A stretch of DNA of 57,856 nt, from the NCBI GenBank assembly GCA_023334545.1, contig JAADVB010000109.1, positions 1-57,856 on the forward strand. The letters are read 5' to 3'. Each line of letters opens with the position of its first letter. Within the stretch, counting starts at the first letter, position 1. The translations under genes and the position numbers were made by a program. Origin of the DNA: Salisapilia sapeloensis (lineage: Eukaryota > Oomycota > Peronosporomycetes > Peronosporales > Salisapiliaceae). Positions 18,954-30,149 of this stretch are shown piece after piece. The notes under the pieces are model-generated. The model was not told the origin of the DNA. It made no database searches and was given only the letters and a program-made list of their open reading frames with translations.

Positions 18954-21092
18954 ATGAAGCGAACAAGCAATCGAAATATAGTACCGTGTTCATCGAAACG
19001 ACTTCGGACTCTCCATGGGTACACAAGAACCACGGATGGTGCGATCCAGCAACAAGAACAATCGTCTAAATTAGCCCAGCATCAAGTCATGCAAGACCCG
19101 GACCTTATTCGCTATATGTTTGCCTTCATGGACATTCGCGACCATCAACACATACGGGCTACCTGTCGCGCCTGGAAGCGTATTTTAAGCTCCATGACAA
19201 TCAACACGGTTGATTTATCTCAACACTCGCCGCTCACAGCACGCAACATTGATCGAGCACTACTAGGCGTAACGAAAACATATCGATTTGTACGACATCT
19301 CGACTTTACTGGCCAACGCATGCTAAATGATCACGACATGCTAGTGCTTTCATCCCACTTCTGGCCGTCATTGGAAAGCTTGTGCTTAGACGATTGCCTC
19401 GACTTGACCGACCACGGTTTGCGCCTCGTATTGAACGCTCGGTCGTTGAAACTTCGATCGATCAGCATGAAACACTGCAAGATGGTTGGTGAAAGCATTC
19501 GTCAAGGGCAGATCCACGGACGCCATCCGCAGCTTCAGATCATTGACTTGGACGACACACGCGTCGAATATGCATTCGTGAACGGCTTAGAGCGTTACTT
19601 TCCATCACTACATACTATCAGAGCGACGCATACGCCAGCACACCATACGATGCTATCCTCCACTCTTGACGTCCAGAGTCTATTGGATCAACTCCAACGA
19701 AGTATCGAAGACCAAACGATCGATAGCGAACTGATAGAAGCTCTAGTGACCGACTATAACCGATATGTGTCTCGATGGAAGGCATACAAAACGACCTGTG
19801 TGAGTGTATTTCAGAAGACGCTACTAGCTGACGGTCCAAAGGCACTATTTAACGCACCTTTGAATGCGCGAGATCAAGTATCCGCTGTCCTGTTTGCGTG
19901 CAAGAGGGCACTAGTGCGATCTCTCTCGGTTCTCTTGGTTACGCAGATGATTGATGTGGAGGTGACGAACAACCATGGATCGTCACCTCTGTATCTCGCA
20001 GCGGAAAGAGGACTGCCACGCATGGTCCGCATGCTGTTGCTGGCAAATGCGAATGTACACCAGCGTAGTCACTGTCTCGCTACTCCACTGCACATTGCGT
20101 GTGAAATGAATTGGACCAATTTAGTTCCCATGCTACTCAAGTGCGGTGCGGATCCGAGTGTAGCGGTCCTTGGAGGCTCGACTCCTCTCTGCACAGCAGC
20201 CAAGAACGGCCATCGTCAGATCATTCGTAACCTCATAGATTACGCCGCAAATTACTACCTTGGCAACGGTCCTCGTCCTTGTCAAGTGAGTGCGGAAGTA
20301 CTACGAGCCATCTTTCTCGCATGTGAAAGTGGCTTTGTCGATATTGTAAGCGATTTGTTACGATGGACGAACATGCACGTGGACACTTTACTTAACGACA
20401 GCATTTCGCTGCTGTATTTGGCATCCCAGATCGGTCACTTGGACCTCGTCAAGTTGTTTCTGTCTAAGCGTGCGAACCCAAATTTCCACCGTGCTGAAGG
20501 TGTCTCCTGTCTGTACATTGCAGCCCAAGAAGGACATGTGGGTGTGGTAAAGTACCTCCTTATGGCTGGTGCAGATCCGGATGCACGCATGGCGGACGAT
20601 GCGACGGCTTTGCACATTGCTGCGCGCATGGGAAACCTCGACGTCGCGATCACTTTACTCGATCATGGAGCCAACATCGATGCACAGACTCGGTCTGGGC
20701 TGTCTCCACTGTATATTGCCAGTGAAGAAGGCCATACAGCTATGATTGGACTGTTCATTGAGAAGCGATCCAATGTAGATTTGCAGACAGCGAACGGTAC
20801 AACAGCTCTGTTTGTGGCAAGTCAGAGAGGGCACTTGATAGGCGTCCATGCACTGCTTGCTGCTGGTGCGAATGGTAACATTGCCAAGGCGAACGGTACA
20901 TATCCGATGGACATTGCTATGTTCATGGGCTACCATGACGTCATGAACTTGTTGCTGCAGTATGGTGCTCACATCGGTGGTCTCTCCTTACACTTTGCTG
21001 AAGCTCGTAACGATCGATCACTTCACTTTGAACTCATGCAGCGATATTACAACCAGCACCGGGACGATGCGAATATGGCCGCCAGGAGATAG
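18954..21092 (+). CDS. F-box protein with LRR-like and ankyrin repeats
   Basis: Single exon of 712 aa. An F-box-like motif is at residues of about 48-80 (DPDLIRYMFAFMDIRDHQHI then CRAWKRIL). Leucine-rich-repeat-like segments follow at about 105-200 (HLDFTGQRML, LESLCLDDCLDLTDHGLRLV). About ten ankyrin repeats span 340-690, for example SPLYLAAERGLPRMVRMLLL, CLYIAAQEGHVGVVKYLLMA and ALHIAARMGNLDVAITLLDH. F-box proteins hand substrates to SCF ubiquitin ligases through SKP1, and an SKP1 gene lies 9 kb away (30.1 kb). The start is the first ATG (MKRTSNRN); upstream in-frame GTG is not a likely start. F-box, LRR and a long ankyrin array in one chain is an unusual combination, so the target is unknown. 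Confidence 0.85.
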   Translation: MKRTSNRNIVPCSSKRLRTLHGYTRTTDGAIQQQEQSSKLAQHQVMQDPDLIRYMFAFMDIRDHQHIRATCRAWKRILSSMTINTVDLSQHSPLTARNIDRALLGVTKTYRFVRHLDFTGQRMLNDHDMLVLSSHFWPSLESLCLDDCLDLTDHGLRLVLNARSLKLRSISMKHCKMVGESIRQGQIHGRHPQLQIIDLDDTRVEYAFVNGLERYFPSLHTIRATHTPAHHTMLSSTLDVQSLLDQLQRSIEDQTIDSELIEALVTDYNRYVSRWKAYKTTCVSVFQKTLLADGPKALFNAPLNARDQVSAVLFACKRALVRSLSVLLVTQMIDVEVTNNHGSSPLYLAAERGLPRMVRMLLLANANVHQRSHCLATPLHIACEMNWTNLVPMLLKCGADPSVAVLGGSTPLCTAAKNGHRQIIRNLIDYAANYYLGNGPRPCQVSAEVLRAIFLACESGFVDIVSDLLRWTNMHVDTLLNDSISLLYLASQIGHLDLVKLFLSKRANPNFHRAEGVSCLYIAAQEGHVGVVKYLLMAGADPDARMADDATALHIAARMGNLDVAITLLDHGANIDAQTRSGLSPLYIASEEGHTAMIGLFIEKRSNVDLQTANGTTALFVASQRGHLIGVHALLAAGANGNIAKANGTYPMDIAMFMGYHDVMNLLLQYGAHIGGLSLHFAEARNDRSLHFELMQRYYNQHRDDANMAARR

Positions 21093-21814
21093 CTTAATAA
21101 AGTAGATTTTATCTTATTGAACGCGGTGTTGTACGAGAGGATATCGACTACAGATCCTGTTCTATTATCTACTTATTCCGCTATACGATGCCTTCGTTTC
21201 TTTTTCATTAGAACACAACGAGGTAGAGGCCAACGTCTTTGAATTGTCCTTTTGCCTATACTAATCCTCTAGTATGCAGAAGTTGCTTCCCTTCACACGA
21301 CTTCAAAGATTACCATACAGACTCGAATGGTTTCCATCTCTTTATTCTTCATGAAATAAGAGTGGCGTGACAACACTGGATAAACGCTGGAAAAGAGTAA
21401 GAGTGCTTGATTACATAGTACGAGTCTTATAAAAGAACTTGTGAAGGTAGCTGCCGAAGAGTTCCTTGAGCAGTAAGTCTTCTAGCAATTGCATTTCCAG
21501 CACTGGAAATGCTTCCAACTGTAATAGCAGCTTATACCGATAAATCTGGCAAGTCGATGTCATCCTATTCTTCCTTCAGCAGTGGAAGGCAACGAAAGTG
21601 TTTGCTGGTGCAATGCACAAGCATAACTCGGAAATGCCAGCCTGCCTCCAACGGAACGACCAGGTATCCAATCCAGTTACCATGAGCTATCGGTCACCCT
21701 AGACGTACACGCAAATTAAAAAAAAACTAAATTTATTCCATTTCTAATAGGGGTATATTTATCCACAGAACTTTTCGACGATAATCGATTGGCATTTTCC
21801 GATCTACTTTGACC
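21093..21814. other. Gap with a decayed minus-strand reading frame
   Basis: The + strand shows no gene. On the minus strand, about 21430-21720 reads in a single frame IGYLVVPLEAGWHFRVMLVH, CLPLLKEE, stop, DDIDLPDLSV, stop, AAITVGSISSAGNAIARRLT and AQGTLRQL. The residues look coding but TAG and TAA interrupt them and TGA precedes them. Another frame holds a 50-codon ORF (21411-21563). I do not recognise the family. The YjbQ promoter should lie near 21700-21810. Confidence 0.35.
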
Positions 21815-22565
21815 ATGGCGACTTGGATGCAAAAGGAGATTCATTTAAAAGCACCATCCCGTGGCTTCCATTGTATGCACCATCCTTCATTGCTCATATA
21901 GTGTATACCTGACGACTGGTGTGCAGTGATGACCAACGAGGTGCAGAAGCAGCTGCCGGAGCTTCGTGAGATTAAAGTGGGTATCTGCCACCTCTTTATT
22001 AAGCACACGTCTGCCTCGCTTTCTGTGAATGAGAATTGTGACCCAGACGTCCGGTATGTAGCAATAGTTTACTCCATTAACCATTCCGGTGGTTTTCTAA
22101 CGAAGACGTAGGACGGACATGGAAGGCGCGTTCAATCGTATCGTGCCCGAATCGTGGAACCGGTATGCTCATTTTCATGCATCTCGAAAGGAATATTCAT
22201 ATTTAACGAAGTACAAATGCTATTAGTGAATTTTTCCGACACACGATGGAAGGCGACGGTATGCTTATTCAATTATCTTTATCGAATGTATATGAATATT
22301 GACGCTGCTGTAGATGACATGCCTGGACATATCAAGGCTACTCTCATCGGTCCATCCGTCGACATTCCGATCTCGAATGGGAAGTTCAATCTCGGTACTT
22401 GGCAAGGTACATTTTCTCTCATCTCGCCTTGCCTCATCCAAAACCGATACTAACCACATTTTCTATCGTATAGGAATCTATTTGTGTGAACACCGGGATG
22501 CTGGTGGATATAGCGGAGGTCATGACCGTAAGATCGTCGCGACGATCCAAGGCACGACCAAGTAA
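21815..22565 (+). CDS. YjbQ/UPF0047 family protein
   Basis: Six exons: 21815..21872, 21927..22053, 22112..22162, 22227..22258, 22314..22406, 22474..22565; 150 aa, the usual length. The joined protein follows the family throughout: WMQKEIHLKAPSRGFHLMTN, LPELREIKVGICHLFIKHTS, ASLSVNENCDPDVRTDMEGA, FFRHTMEGDDDMPGHIKATL, and LGTWQGIYLCEHRDAGG. The conserved His/Asp/Glu residues of the putative metal/thiamine-phosphate site are present (HTSASL, NEN, DDMPGH, EHRD). Some bacterial members have weak thiamine phosphate synthase activity, and the physiological role is unknown. Six exons in 750 bases, one of only 32 bases, make the gene easy to miss. Confidence 0.9.
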
Positions 22566-22843
22566 GCAGGGCACCATAAAACCAATACACACCAAGTGTC
22601 ACTCTTATACTACCTCCATCTCCATTTTACACTTTCATCTACCTCTTAAATCTTTTTTCAATACACAAAATCGTCCACAAGTACCTAGAACATGCATCTC
22701 AACCTATCCTTGGTCTCTTGTCTCTTTATATGGATTTCCATGTCGCCCATTCATTTGGTAATGTTTGAAACGTTTCACTTTGATAACCAATCCAATATCT
22801 CTAGAGTCACTCGACGAGCCAAAGCGGGAAAATTAGTGGCAGG
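22566..22843. promoter_or_regulatory. Intergenic leader of the nucleoporin gene
   Basis: This region of 278 bases lies between the YjbQ stop and the nucleoporin ATG on the same strand. It is rich in pyrimidines (22610-22670) and holds no gene. It should contain the YjbQ 3' end and the nucleoporin promoter. No specific element is recognised. Confidence 0.35.
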
Positions 22844-25800
22844 ATGGCGGAGCAGGAAGCCGAGCATGTCCGTATGATGGACGCTGGGCGGCTCATATCC
22901 ACCCCGGAGAAACCTCTGAATAGTCTCAAGTCATTTGTAGACCGAGGTGGTACGCGCAAGTATAAAACACAGGCGCATGGCAATCAATATGGCTTTCGAT
23001 TCCTATCGACCAAAGATGGTAAGAGCTTTTGTATGTACAATGACGATTCAATGTGTGTATGAACGCGATGTACTTGACTAGGCTTTGTCATGGTGACGAA
23101 TGACCAGGTGGAAAAGGCGAGTGCAGCTTACGTCGAGCGTAAGAAGGATGCGATCGATCGAAACCAGACTGGGCCTGTCAGTAACGAGGAGCTGGCGATC
23201 CACCACTATGTCAGTTTACCTTACCCTCCTCATATTCTCTCTTTATCACCGGATGAGCTCTGTCTTGCCGTCGGATACGCTGATGGCATCGACATGTATG
23301 AAGTCGAATCGATCTATTCGATGGATGAACCTCCTCTATTGCAATCGTTTTCGGGTTTAGACTCGGAAGAGATGATATGGCACGAATCATCTGACAAGCT
23401 GCTTGTCCTCACGGCAGACCACAACGTCGTGGAAGTCAAACCTGATGGAAGTAAAGCTCGCGTGTCCCAAGTGGAGGGAAAAGCTTCTTCTATCTGCTAT
23501 TCGCCATCAGGAAAGCAAGTAGCTGTAGGAACGACAGAGGCGACAGTCGTCATCCTAGATGCAACGTCCTACATGAAGGATCGTCAGCTGGACAAGCCTG
23601 AAGCATGTGAAGAAGAGGACTTTGAGGCCCACCACGTCCACTGGGCAGAAGATGACCTCTTCTTCGTCGGGTACAGACGCTACGACTCGGAAGAACGAGA
23701 GATCTCAGCTCTCTGTTGTGTGTTCGATAACTCTGAGTGCATTGATTTGGATGAACTCGTGGCGTTTGATGCGTATACGGAGACCCAGAGTCACTCGTTT
23801 TACACTGTCTTTTTACCCGACTGGCGCATGTTCTTCGTTGGGTGCTCTTTAAGTGCCGATTTGGAGCTATTGGTACATGATCCAGAGAGTGAAGAATGGC
23901 AGAACTGGAAGTCGTCAGAAAAGTACCAAGCGCGTCTACCGATGAACGGAGAGGACGATGAAAGCTACCCCATGTCACTCGATCTAGACCTTACTTCGCA
24001 GCAGGAAGTAGATGTCGATGACACGATGTATCCACCAGGTCCTGTCCTATCGACACTAACGACAGAAGGCATGGTCGTCCAGTTCGTCTTTATCGATACG
24101 AGTGTATCGGATGCACTGGACTTTATCCAAGCACCAGAAGCGTTTAAACCTTTCATCCAGTCGACGGAAGAACCTGACAAGACCAGTGGTGCGAAGATGA
24201 TTGCGAATGATGTGGAGAACGTGTATGCCGATGAAAGTTCTGGTGACGAGGATGATGAAAAGGAGCGTGAGGAAGAGCGTGAGAAAGCGAGAAAAGCATT
24301 TGATATAGCTAATCTTTATCGAAGTGATAAAGTGATGAAAGAGAGATTTTCAGAGCTACTCGAAGCAATGGGTTCGATAGTGACGAGAAATTGTTGTGCC
24401 AAGTACGCGAATCGTATTTCGAATGAAGATGGAGATATCGAGAAAGAGGCTTTCGTCCAGTGGTACGTATCATGGGTCTTTGATACTGGGTCGGAATCGG
24501 AGGATGAGGAAGAAAAGGAGGAATCGAAGCCTTTGACTCCTGGTGAAAATCCGTTGGATAAGTTTAAAGCACCGGAAGGATCATGGACATGTAATGTCTG
24601 TCGTGTGATTAATCCAGATCCAAAGGCGAAGAAGTGTCTGTCATGTGCTCAGAGTAATCCAGACGCACCGGCGGAAGAGAAAGAGGAGGCGTCTGCTTCG
24701 TCGTTTGGCTTTGGCATCCAATCGGATGAAAAACCAAGCTTCTCCTTTGGTGTATCGGATGGCACGTCGGTAGAGCAGGAGAATCCAGCCATGACAGGAG
24801 GTTTCTCCTTTGTTGTACCGCCACGAGTGGAGGAAACAAAGGATGAAAGTCCTGCAGAGGAACTTTTGGAGGGCGATACGGAGACTCGTACGACAGGTTT
24901 CTCCTTTGGTGTGTCGAGTATGGAAGAGGAAGAAGAGGAAAAGAGCTCGAACGAGGAGTCTAAGACAGAGGCTCCAGCGAAGGAATTGAAAGAGCTAGCG
25001 TACGGACAGGACGACGAGAATGAGTTTGCGGATTCGGATGGAGACGATAGTGATGGAGAAGAGGAACGTCGTGAGGAAGAAGAGAAGGCTCATGCTGCGT
25101 TCAAGGAGGTTGCAGACGGTCGAGAAGGTCTTTCGAACGATGACTTTGCTCCGTTATTGAAAAAGATGGGTGCGACGTATGATCCGGCGGACCATGGTCG
25201 AAAACTTGCGAAATTGGAAAAGGATGGAAAGCTATTGGAAGAAGACTTCGTTCAGTGGTACCTAGACTGGATGTTTGCCGAGGAGTCTGAAAGCGAAGAC
25301 GATGAGGAAGAAACTGTCTCTGCGCCAATGAAGACAGCAGAAGAGCGTGCAGAAGCCATGAAGAAGTTTATGCCCACGGAAGGCTCCTGGATGTGTGAAA
25401 CCTGTCGTGTACGTTGCTCAGATCCGAGTGCAGCCGAATGTCCTTCGTGTGGAACATCCAACCCTAATATACAAGAGAAGGAATTGAAAGAACTGGCGTA
25501 CGGACAGGATGATGAGAACACATTTGCCGAGTCGGATGGAGAGGAAAGTGATGAAGAAGAGGAGCGTCGAGAGGAAGAAGAGAAAGCTCGTGCTGCTTTT
25601 AAAGAGATTGCAAGCAATTCGGAAGGTCTCTTGCCTGCTGACTTTGCTCCATTGCTAAAGAAGTTAGGTGCAACGTACGATCCTGAATATCACGGGAAGA
25701 AGCTACGTACGTTGGAAAAGGATGGACAAGTGTTGGAAGAAGATTTCGTGGAATGGTACTTAGACTGGATGTTTGGTGAAGGGTCTGATAGTGAAGAGGA

Positions 25801-28800
25801 AGAAGAAGAGGTTGCTTCTACACCGATGAAGACAGCAGAAGAACGAGCGGAAGCCATGAAGAAGTTTATGCCAACGGAAGGCTCTTGGGTGTGTGAAACC
25901 TGTCGTGTACGTTGCTCAGATCCAGATGCAGCCGAGTGTCCTTCCTGTAAAGCTTCTAATCCGAATGCACCAAAAAAAGAGGAAGAAGAGGAAGAGGAAG
26001 AGAAGAAAGAGGAGCCGGCTAATGGCCCTACAGGCTTCTCCTTTGGATTTGAGACGCCTGTGAATGCAAATGGCTTCTCCTTTGGATCCGAGACACCGGT
26101 GGAGACGAGTGAGATGTCCTTTGGATCTGGTCAACCGATCTCGTCCACGAGCTTTGGTGGAGGTCAGTCGACTGGCTTTTCGTTCCCATCGTCTGCTTCG
26201 AATGGTGGCTTTAGCTTCGGATTCCCAGCGAAGAAGGATGAGAAGTCTACTAATTTGACTGGAGGATTTAGCTTTGGAGCACCTGCAACCGAGTCTAAAG
26301 CGGAAGAAAAATCGTCCACGGTAGACAAGTCGCCGTTTGGAGTGGGATCAGCAGCGACGTTTGGAGGCTTTAACTTTGGTGGAAGTAGTGAAGAGAAGAA
26401 GGATGTAGAGGAAAAGCCCAAGAAAAGTAGTAGTGGTTACCCGCCTAATACGTCTCAGATGAAAGCTCCACCTGCAGCGCCGGGTGCCAAGTCGAGCACG
26501 GGCAGCTCTTATCCTCCGGACACGTCTTCCTTTAAGGCTCCACCGGCGGCCCCAGGTGCGAAACCGAGCGGAGGGAGCTCTTATCCTCCAGATACTACGT
26601 CTATGAAGGCTCCCCCTGCAGCGCCAGGCGCTAAACCAAGTACCGGAAGCTCGTATCCGCCAGACACATCGTCATTTAAGGCTCCGCCTGCAGCACCAGG
26701 CGCCAAACCTAGTGGCGGAAGCTTCTACCCTCCGAATACTTCGTCATTTAAGGCGCCACCTGCTGCCCCGGGCGCTAAGCCATCCGGTGGTAGCTCTTAT
26801 CCGCCCGATACGTCGTCCTTCAAGGCGCCACCGGCGGCTCCAGGTGCGAAACCGAGTGGAAGCAGCTCCTTTACTACGGACACGTCAAAGTCCAGTGCTC
26901 GACCATCCCTACCACAGCCTCAGTTCTCTTCTAGGACGAGCACTTCAAGCTCTTCGTTTGGCAGTTCATTCGGCCTCAGCAGCATCAACAGCTCTCTACC
27001 GAAAGCAGAGGAGAAGACAAGTACAAGCAGTTGGAACAAACCTTCTTTCTCCACGCAATCAAGTAAAGAGAAGTCAACTCCTTCAACCGATGAAGAACGA
27101 GCTATTTGGAGACTCATCAACGAGTTCAACGTAGCTGTGAAACGCGTAAACGATCGAGCATCCAATCTATCTATCTCATCTACATCTACATCGGAAGAAG
27201 AGAAGAAGGAGCTTCGAACGACCATGTCAACACTTCATCAAGAAGCTTCTTCCCTCCAAGATCTACGCGATCGTCTTGAAAAAGACGTCATGTACTTAAT
27301 CGGTAGCGATGGAGACATTCACGAACAATTGGAGTTTGCAAAAGAGATTCTCGTGAGCTTTGATGATGAGCGTATTAAGCAGTCGCTTGAAGACCAGCCG
27401 CTTGATAGTCGATCCGATCGGACGCGACAGGAACTACAGAGTCGATTGTCGGAAGTGGAGAAACGCACGCAGGAGCTTCGAACGCACTTTAGTATGGAAA
27501 AAGATGGACAAGGACGTCCGAGTGTTCCGAGTGTCCTTCGTTTGCTAAAGAAGACGTACGAAGATGCGAAGAGTAAGTATAATGGCGTCTGTGATCTAAT
27601 GACGCAGATGGACAAGTTGGATGTGAGTGGACTGAAAGAAGAAGTGTCGCTTGTCCCGATGGAAGATGTTGATATGAAACAGCTCGTGCGGGAGGAACAG
27701 GAGCGCCGATCGGATGTACGCAGTCGATTCTTGTCGCTTTCGAAGCAGCAAGTGCAAGTGCGATCGCTCGTGAAGAAGAAGGAGGAGGAGGAGGAGAAGA
27801 GTGTCAAGTCGACGAGTAAGCTGATGCCGCAGACGCAAAAGACCGTGGCGTCTCCGATGGCCAAGCAGACACCTCCTGTCACTCCATCGTGGTCGTCTGC
27901 GATTCCGCCAAAGGAGACGACTACGAAATTAAGTGCGATGCAGAAGAGTATGCAGGAGAAGAAGCCGACGTTTATGCAGATGCCGGAGAAACCCGAGGCT
28001 GGGAAGGCGGTGGAGAGACCGAGTATTAACGAGTCACAAGTAGAGAAGGAGGAGAAAACGGATTATAAGACGTTGTTGGAGAAATTCTACAAGGTACACA
28101 ACCCAGAAAAGGTTGACAAGGTCTGGAAACCACTGCAAGATTATGCTGGTAAGGAAGAGACGCTTGTGCGGAATGTCTTTAAAAAGTATTTGCCGGATGC
28201 GAGTGAAGATGACTTGAACAAATTCTTGGAGCAAGGTATTGTGCCGCCAAAGGTCGAGAAGAAGTCGACTGTTAGAGCATTATTCGGATCGTCGGACAAG
28301 AACGACAGTAATGAGTCCAAGGAGACGACGTCCTTTGGAGGAAAGAGTGAGTCGACGACATCGTTTGGAGCCAAGAAGAATGAATCGACATCGTTTGGAG
28401 AGAAGAAGGAGGAAACGTCTTCATTTGGATCCTCTAATAAGGATCAGTCGACTGCATTCGGATCTACCAAGAAGGAGCAGTCAACTGCGTTTGGATCTAC
28501 TAGTAAAGACCAGTCGAATCCATTTGGATCAAGTACGACACAGTCTACTTCGACAAACCAATCTACTACGTTTGGATCCTCACCATTCGGATCAACTGCA
28601 TCCACATCCACTGGGTTTGGTAATACCCAGAACTCTGCGTCTACTGGCTTTGGGAATGCACAAAACTCTAGTTCTCAAACGGATTATCGACAGAAGCTAG
28701 TCGAGTTTTACCAAAAGCATAACCCGGATAAAGTTAAAGACGTAGATACGACGTTGGAAAAGTACAAGGGACAAGAAGATCGTCTATTTGCGATGCTTGA

Positions 28801-29773
28801 GAAAAAGTATGTGCAAAAGGCATCGACACCTCAGGCGACGAGCAGTCCGTTCGGCCAATCATCCGGATTTAATACGCCATCTACTCCTTCCACTACGTTT
28901 GGCAATGCGTCTGCTTCTCCATTCGGAAAACCAGCACAAGCACCATCGACGCCGTCTGCCTCTCCGTTTGGCAACCCGACAGCATCCTCAAATGCATCTG
29001 CTTCTCCGTTTGGTGCCAAACCATCACCGGCGCCATCGACTCCATCTGCATCTCCATTTGGTAAACCAGCGTTTGGAGGGAATGCCGCACCATCGACGCC
29101 GTTCGGTAGCTCTATGACAGCGAATCAACAACCTGCGTTTGGTGCCAGTAGCTCGTTGTCATCGAACCAACAGCCGGCGTTTGGTAGCTCCATGACGTCT
29201 GCTCAGCAGCCTGCATTTGGTAGTGCGAGTGGGTTTGGCAACAATCAAGCGTTTGGTGGTCAGACTGACTATCGGCAGAAGCTGATTGAGTTCTACCAGA
29301 AGCATAATCCCGACAAGGTCAAGGATGTCGATACGACGTTGCAAAAGTATAAGGGACAAGAACAACGGTTGTTTGCCATGCTCGAAAAGAAGTATGTGCA
29401 AGGGAATAACGCGACTGCATTCGGCGGAGGAAGCACTGCCTTTGGATCAGCTTCGCAGCTCGGAGGCAGTGGCGGAAGTGGATTCGGATTCAACAATGGA
29501 AACAACGCCCAGTCTGGATTCGGCGCGCCATCACAACTTGGTAACTCTGGCTTTGGAGCGGCTGGAGGCTTCGGATCTACCGGCGGATCTGGATTCAGTA
29601 CGTTCAGCAGCCAAGGCTCTGGCTTTGGTGGCTTTGGCAATGCTTCGACGAACTCTTCTGGATTTGGAGGAAATGCGTCGAATACTTCGTCTGGCTTTGG
29701 AGGTGGAGTTCCATCGACGACGTTTGGCCAGAGCTCTGGCTTTTCAGGATCGAGCTTTACTCAGATGAGATAG
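22844..29773 (+). CDS. Giant FG nucleoporin, Nup214/Nup159-like with zinc fingers
   Basis: Join of 22844..23018 and 23082..29773 (63-base intron; KDG then FVMVTNDQ), 2288 aa. Residues of about 30-450 look like the Nup214/Nup159 beta-propeller (LSLSPDELCLAVGYADGIDM). That domain docks the mRNA-export helicase Dbp5/DDX19. Three modules follow, each an EF-hand-like acidic helical block (DFVQWYLDWMF) plus a RanBP2-type zinc finger (SWTCNVCRVINPDPKAKKC, SWMCETCRVRCSDPSAAEC, SWVCETCRVRCSDPDAAEC). Next come FSFG repeats, six 24-residue KAPPAAPGAK units, and a coiled coil (about 1410-1620). The C-terminus is FG-rich (TSFG, AFGS, SPFG) with three copies of a YRQKLVEFYQKHNP module. The protein is inferred to sit on the cytoplasmic face of the pore. 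RanBP2 fingers are not part of animal or yeast Nup214, so the combination is unusual. Confidence 0.9.
24980..25970 (+). repeat. Tandem duplication of acidic helical block plus zinc finger
   Basis: Two adjacent units of about 166 codons (24980-25477 and 25478-25970) both begin KELKELAYGQDDEN and end with a RanBP2-type finger. They are nearly identical in protein over most of their length. A third, more diverged copy precedes them (about 24240-24660). The pair looks like a recent in-frame duplication inside the nucleoporin gene. Confidence 0.8.
26432..26863 (+). repeat. Six 72-base units encoding KAPPAAPGAK repeats
   Basis: Six consecutive 24-codon units encode variations of SSYPPDTSSFKAPPAAPGAK followed by PSGG. 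The protein hardly varies, but the third codon positions differ in almost every copy (for example GCTCCACCTGCAGCG, GCTCCCCCTGCAGCG, GCGCCACCGGCGGCT). The array is therefore old or codon-shuffled rather than a fresh expansion. Confidence 0.9.
28061..29400 (+). repeat. Three dispersed YRQKL..FYQKHNP modules
   Basis: Three 45-residue segments, at about 28061-28200, 28679-28815 and 29264-29400, share the plan DYRQKLVEFYQKHNPDKV then TLEKYKGQEDRLFAMLEKKY. The first is more diverged (DYKTLLEKFYKVHNPEKV). They are embedded in FG sequence. They look like small helical hairpins. I know of no named domain for them. Confidence 0.75.
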
Positions 29774-30149
29774 AGGCCGATGACAGTAGCTATCTCAGTT
29801 GGTTGTAGGATCGATGTCATCCAATCATTTTTCATCTCGTTCGATCTTTGTCGTTTTTCATTTTAGAATCGGACGTATACGACGTAGTAGTAGTAGTGTA
29901 TACTTCGCAGTCCTATTTGCGACAGACTTGCTGGCTAGTACTCGTGCCGCCAGGTCTTACAAAGGGCTGCAAAAGAGATTGTTCATACAAGCAGTCGCAC
30001 GGCCGTTGAGTTTGTGAGCTCATTGGGACTTTTACGTCGAGATCACAGAATTAGGCGGTGCAACATTTCTTTTCTTAGGTACAGGATCAAGTAGATGAGT
30101 CGAGAGTGTAGGTTGGAACAGTATACGATAAAAAAGAACGAAAATGCAA
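29774..30149. other. Convergent 3' region
   Basis: This region lies between the nucleoporin stop (+) and the SKP1 stop (-). It should hold both 3' UTRs. There is no supported open frame or RNA gene. Confidence 0.5.
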
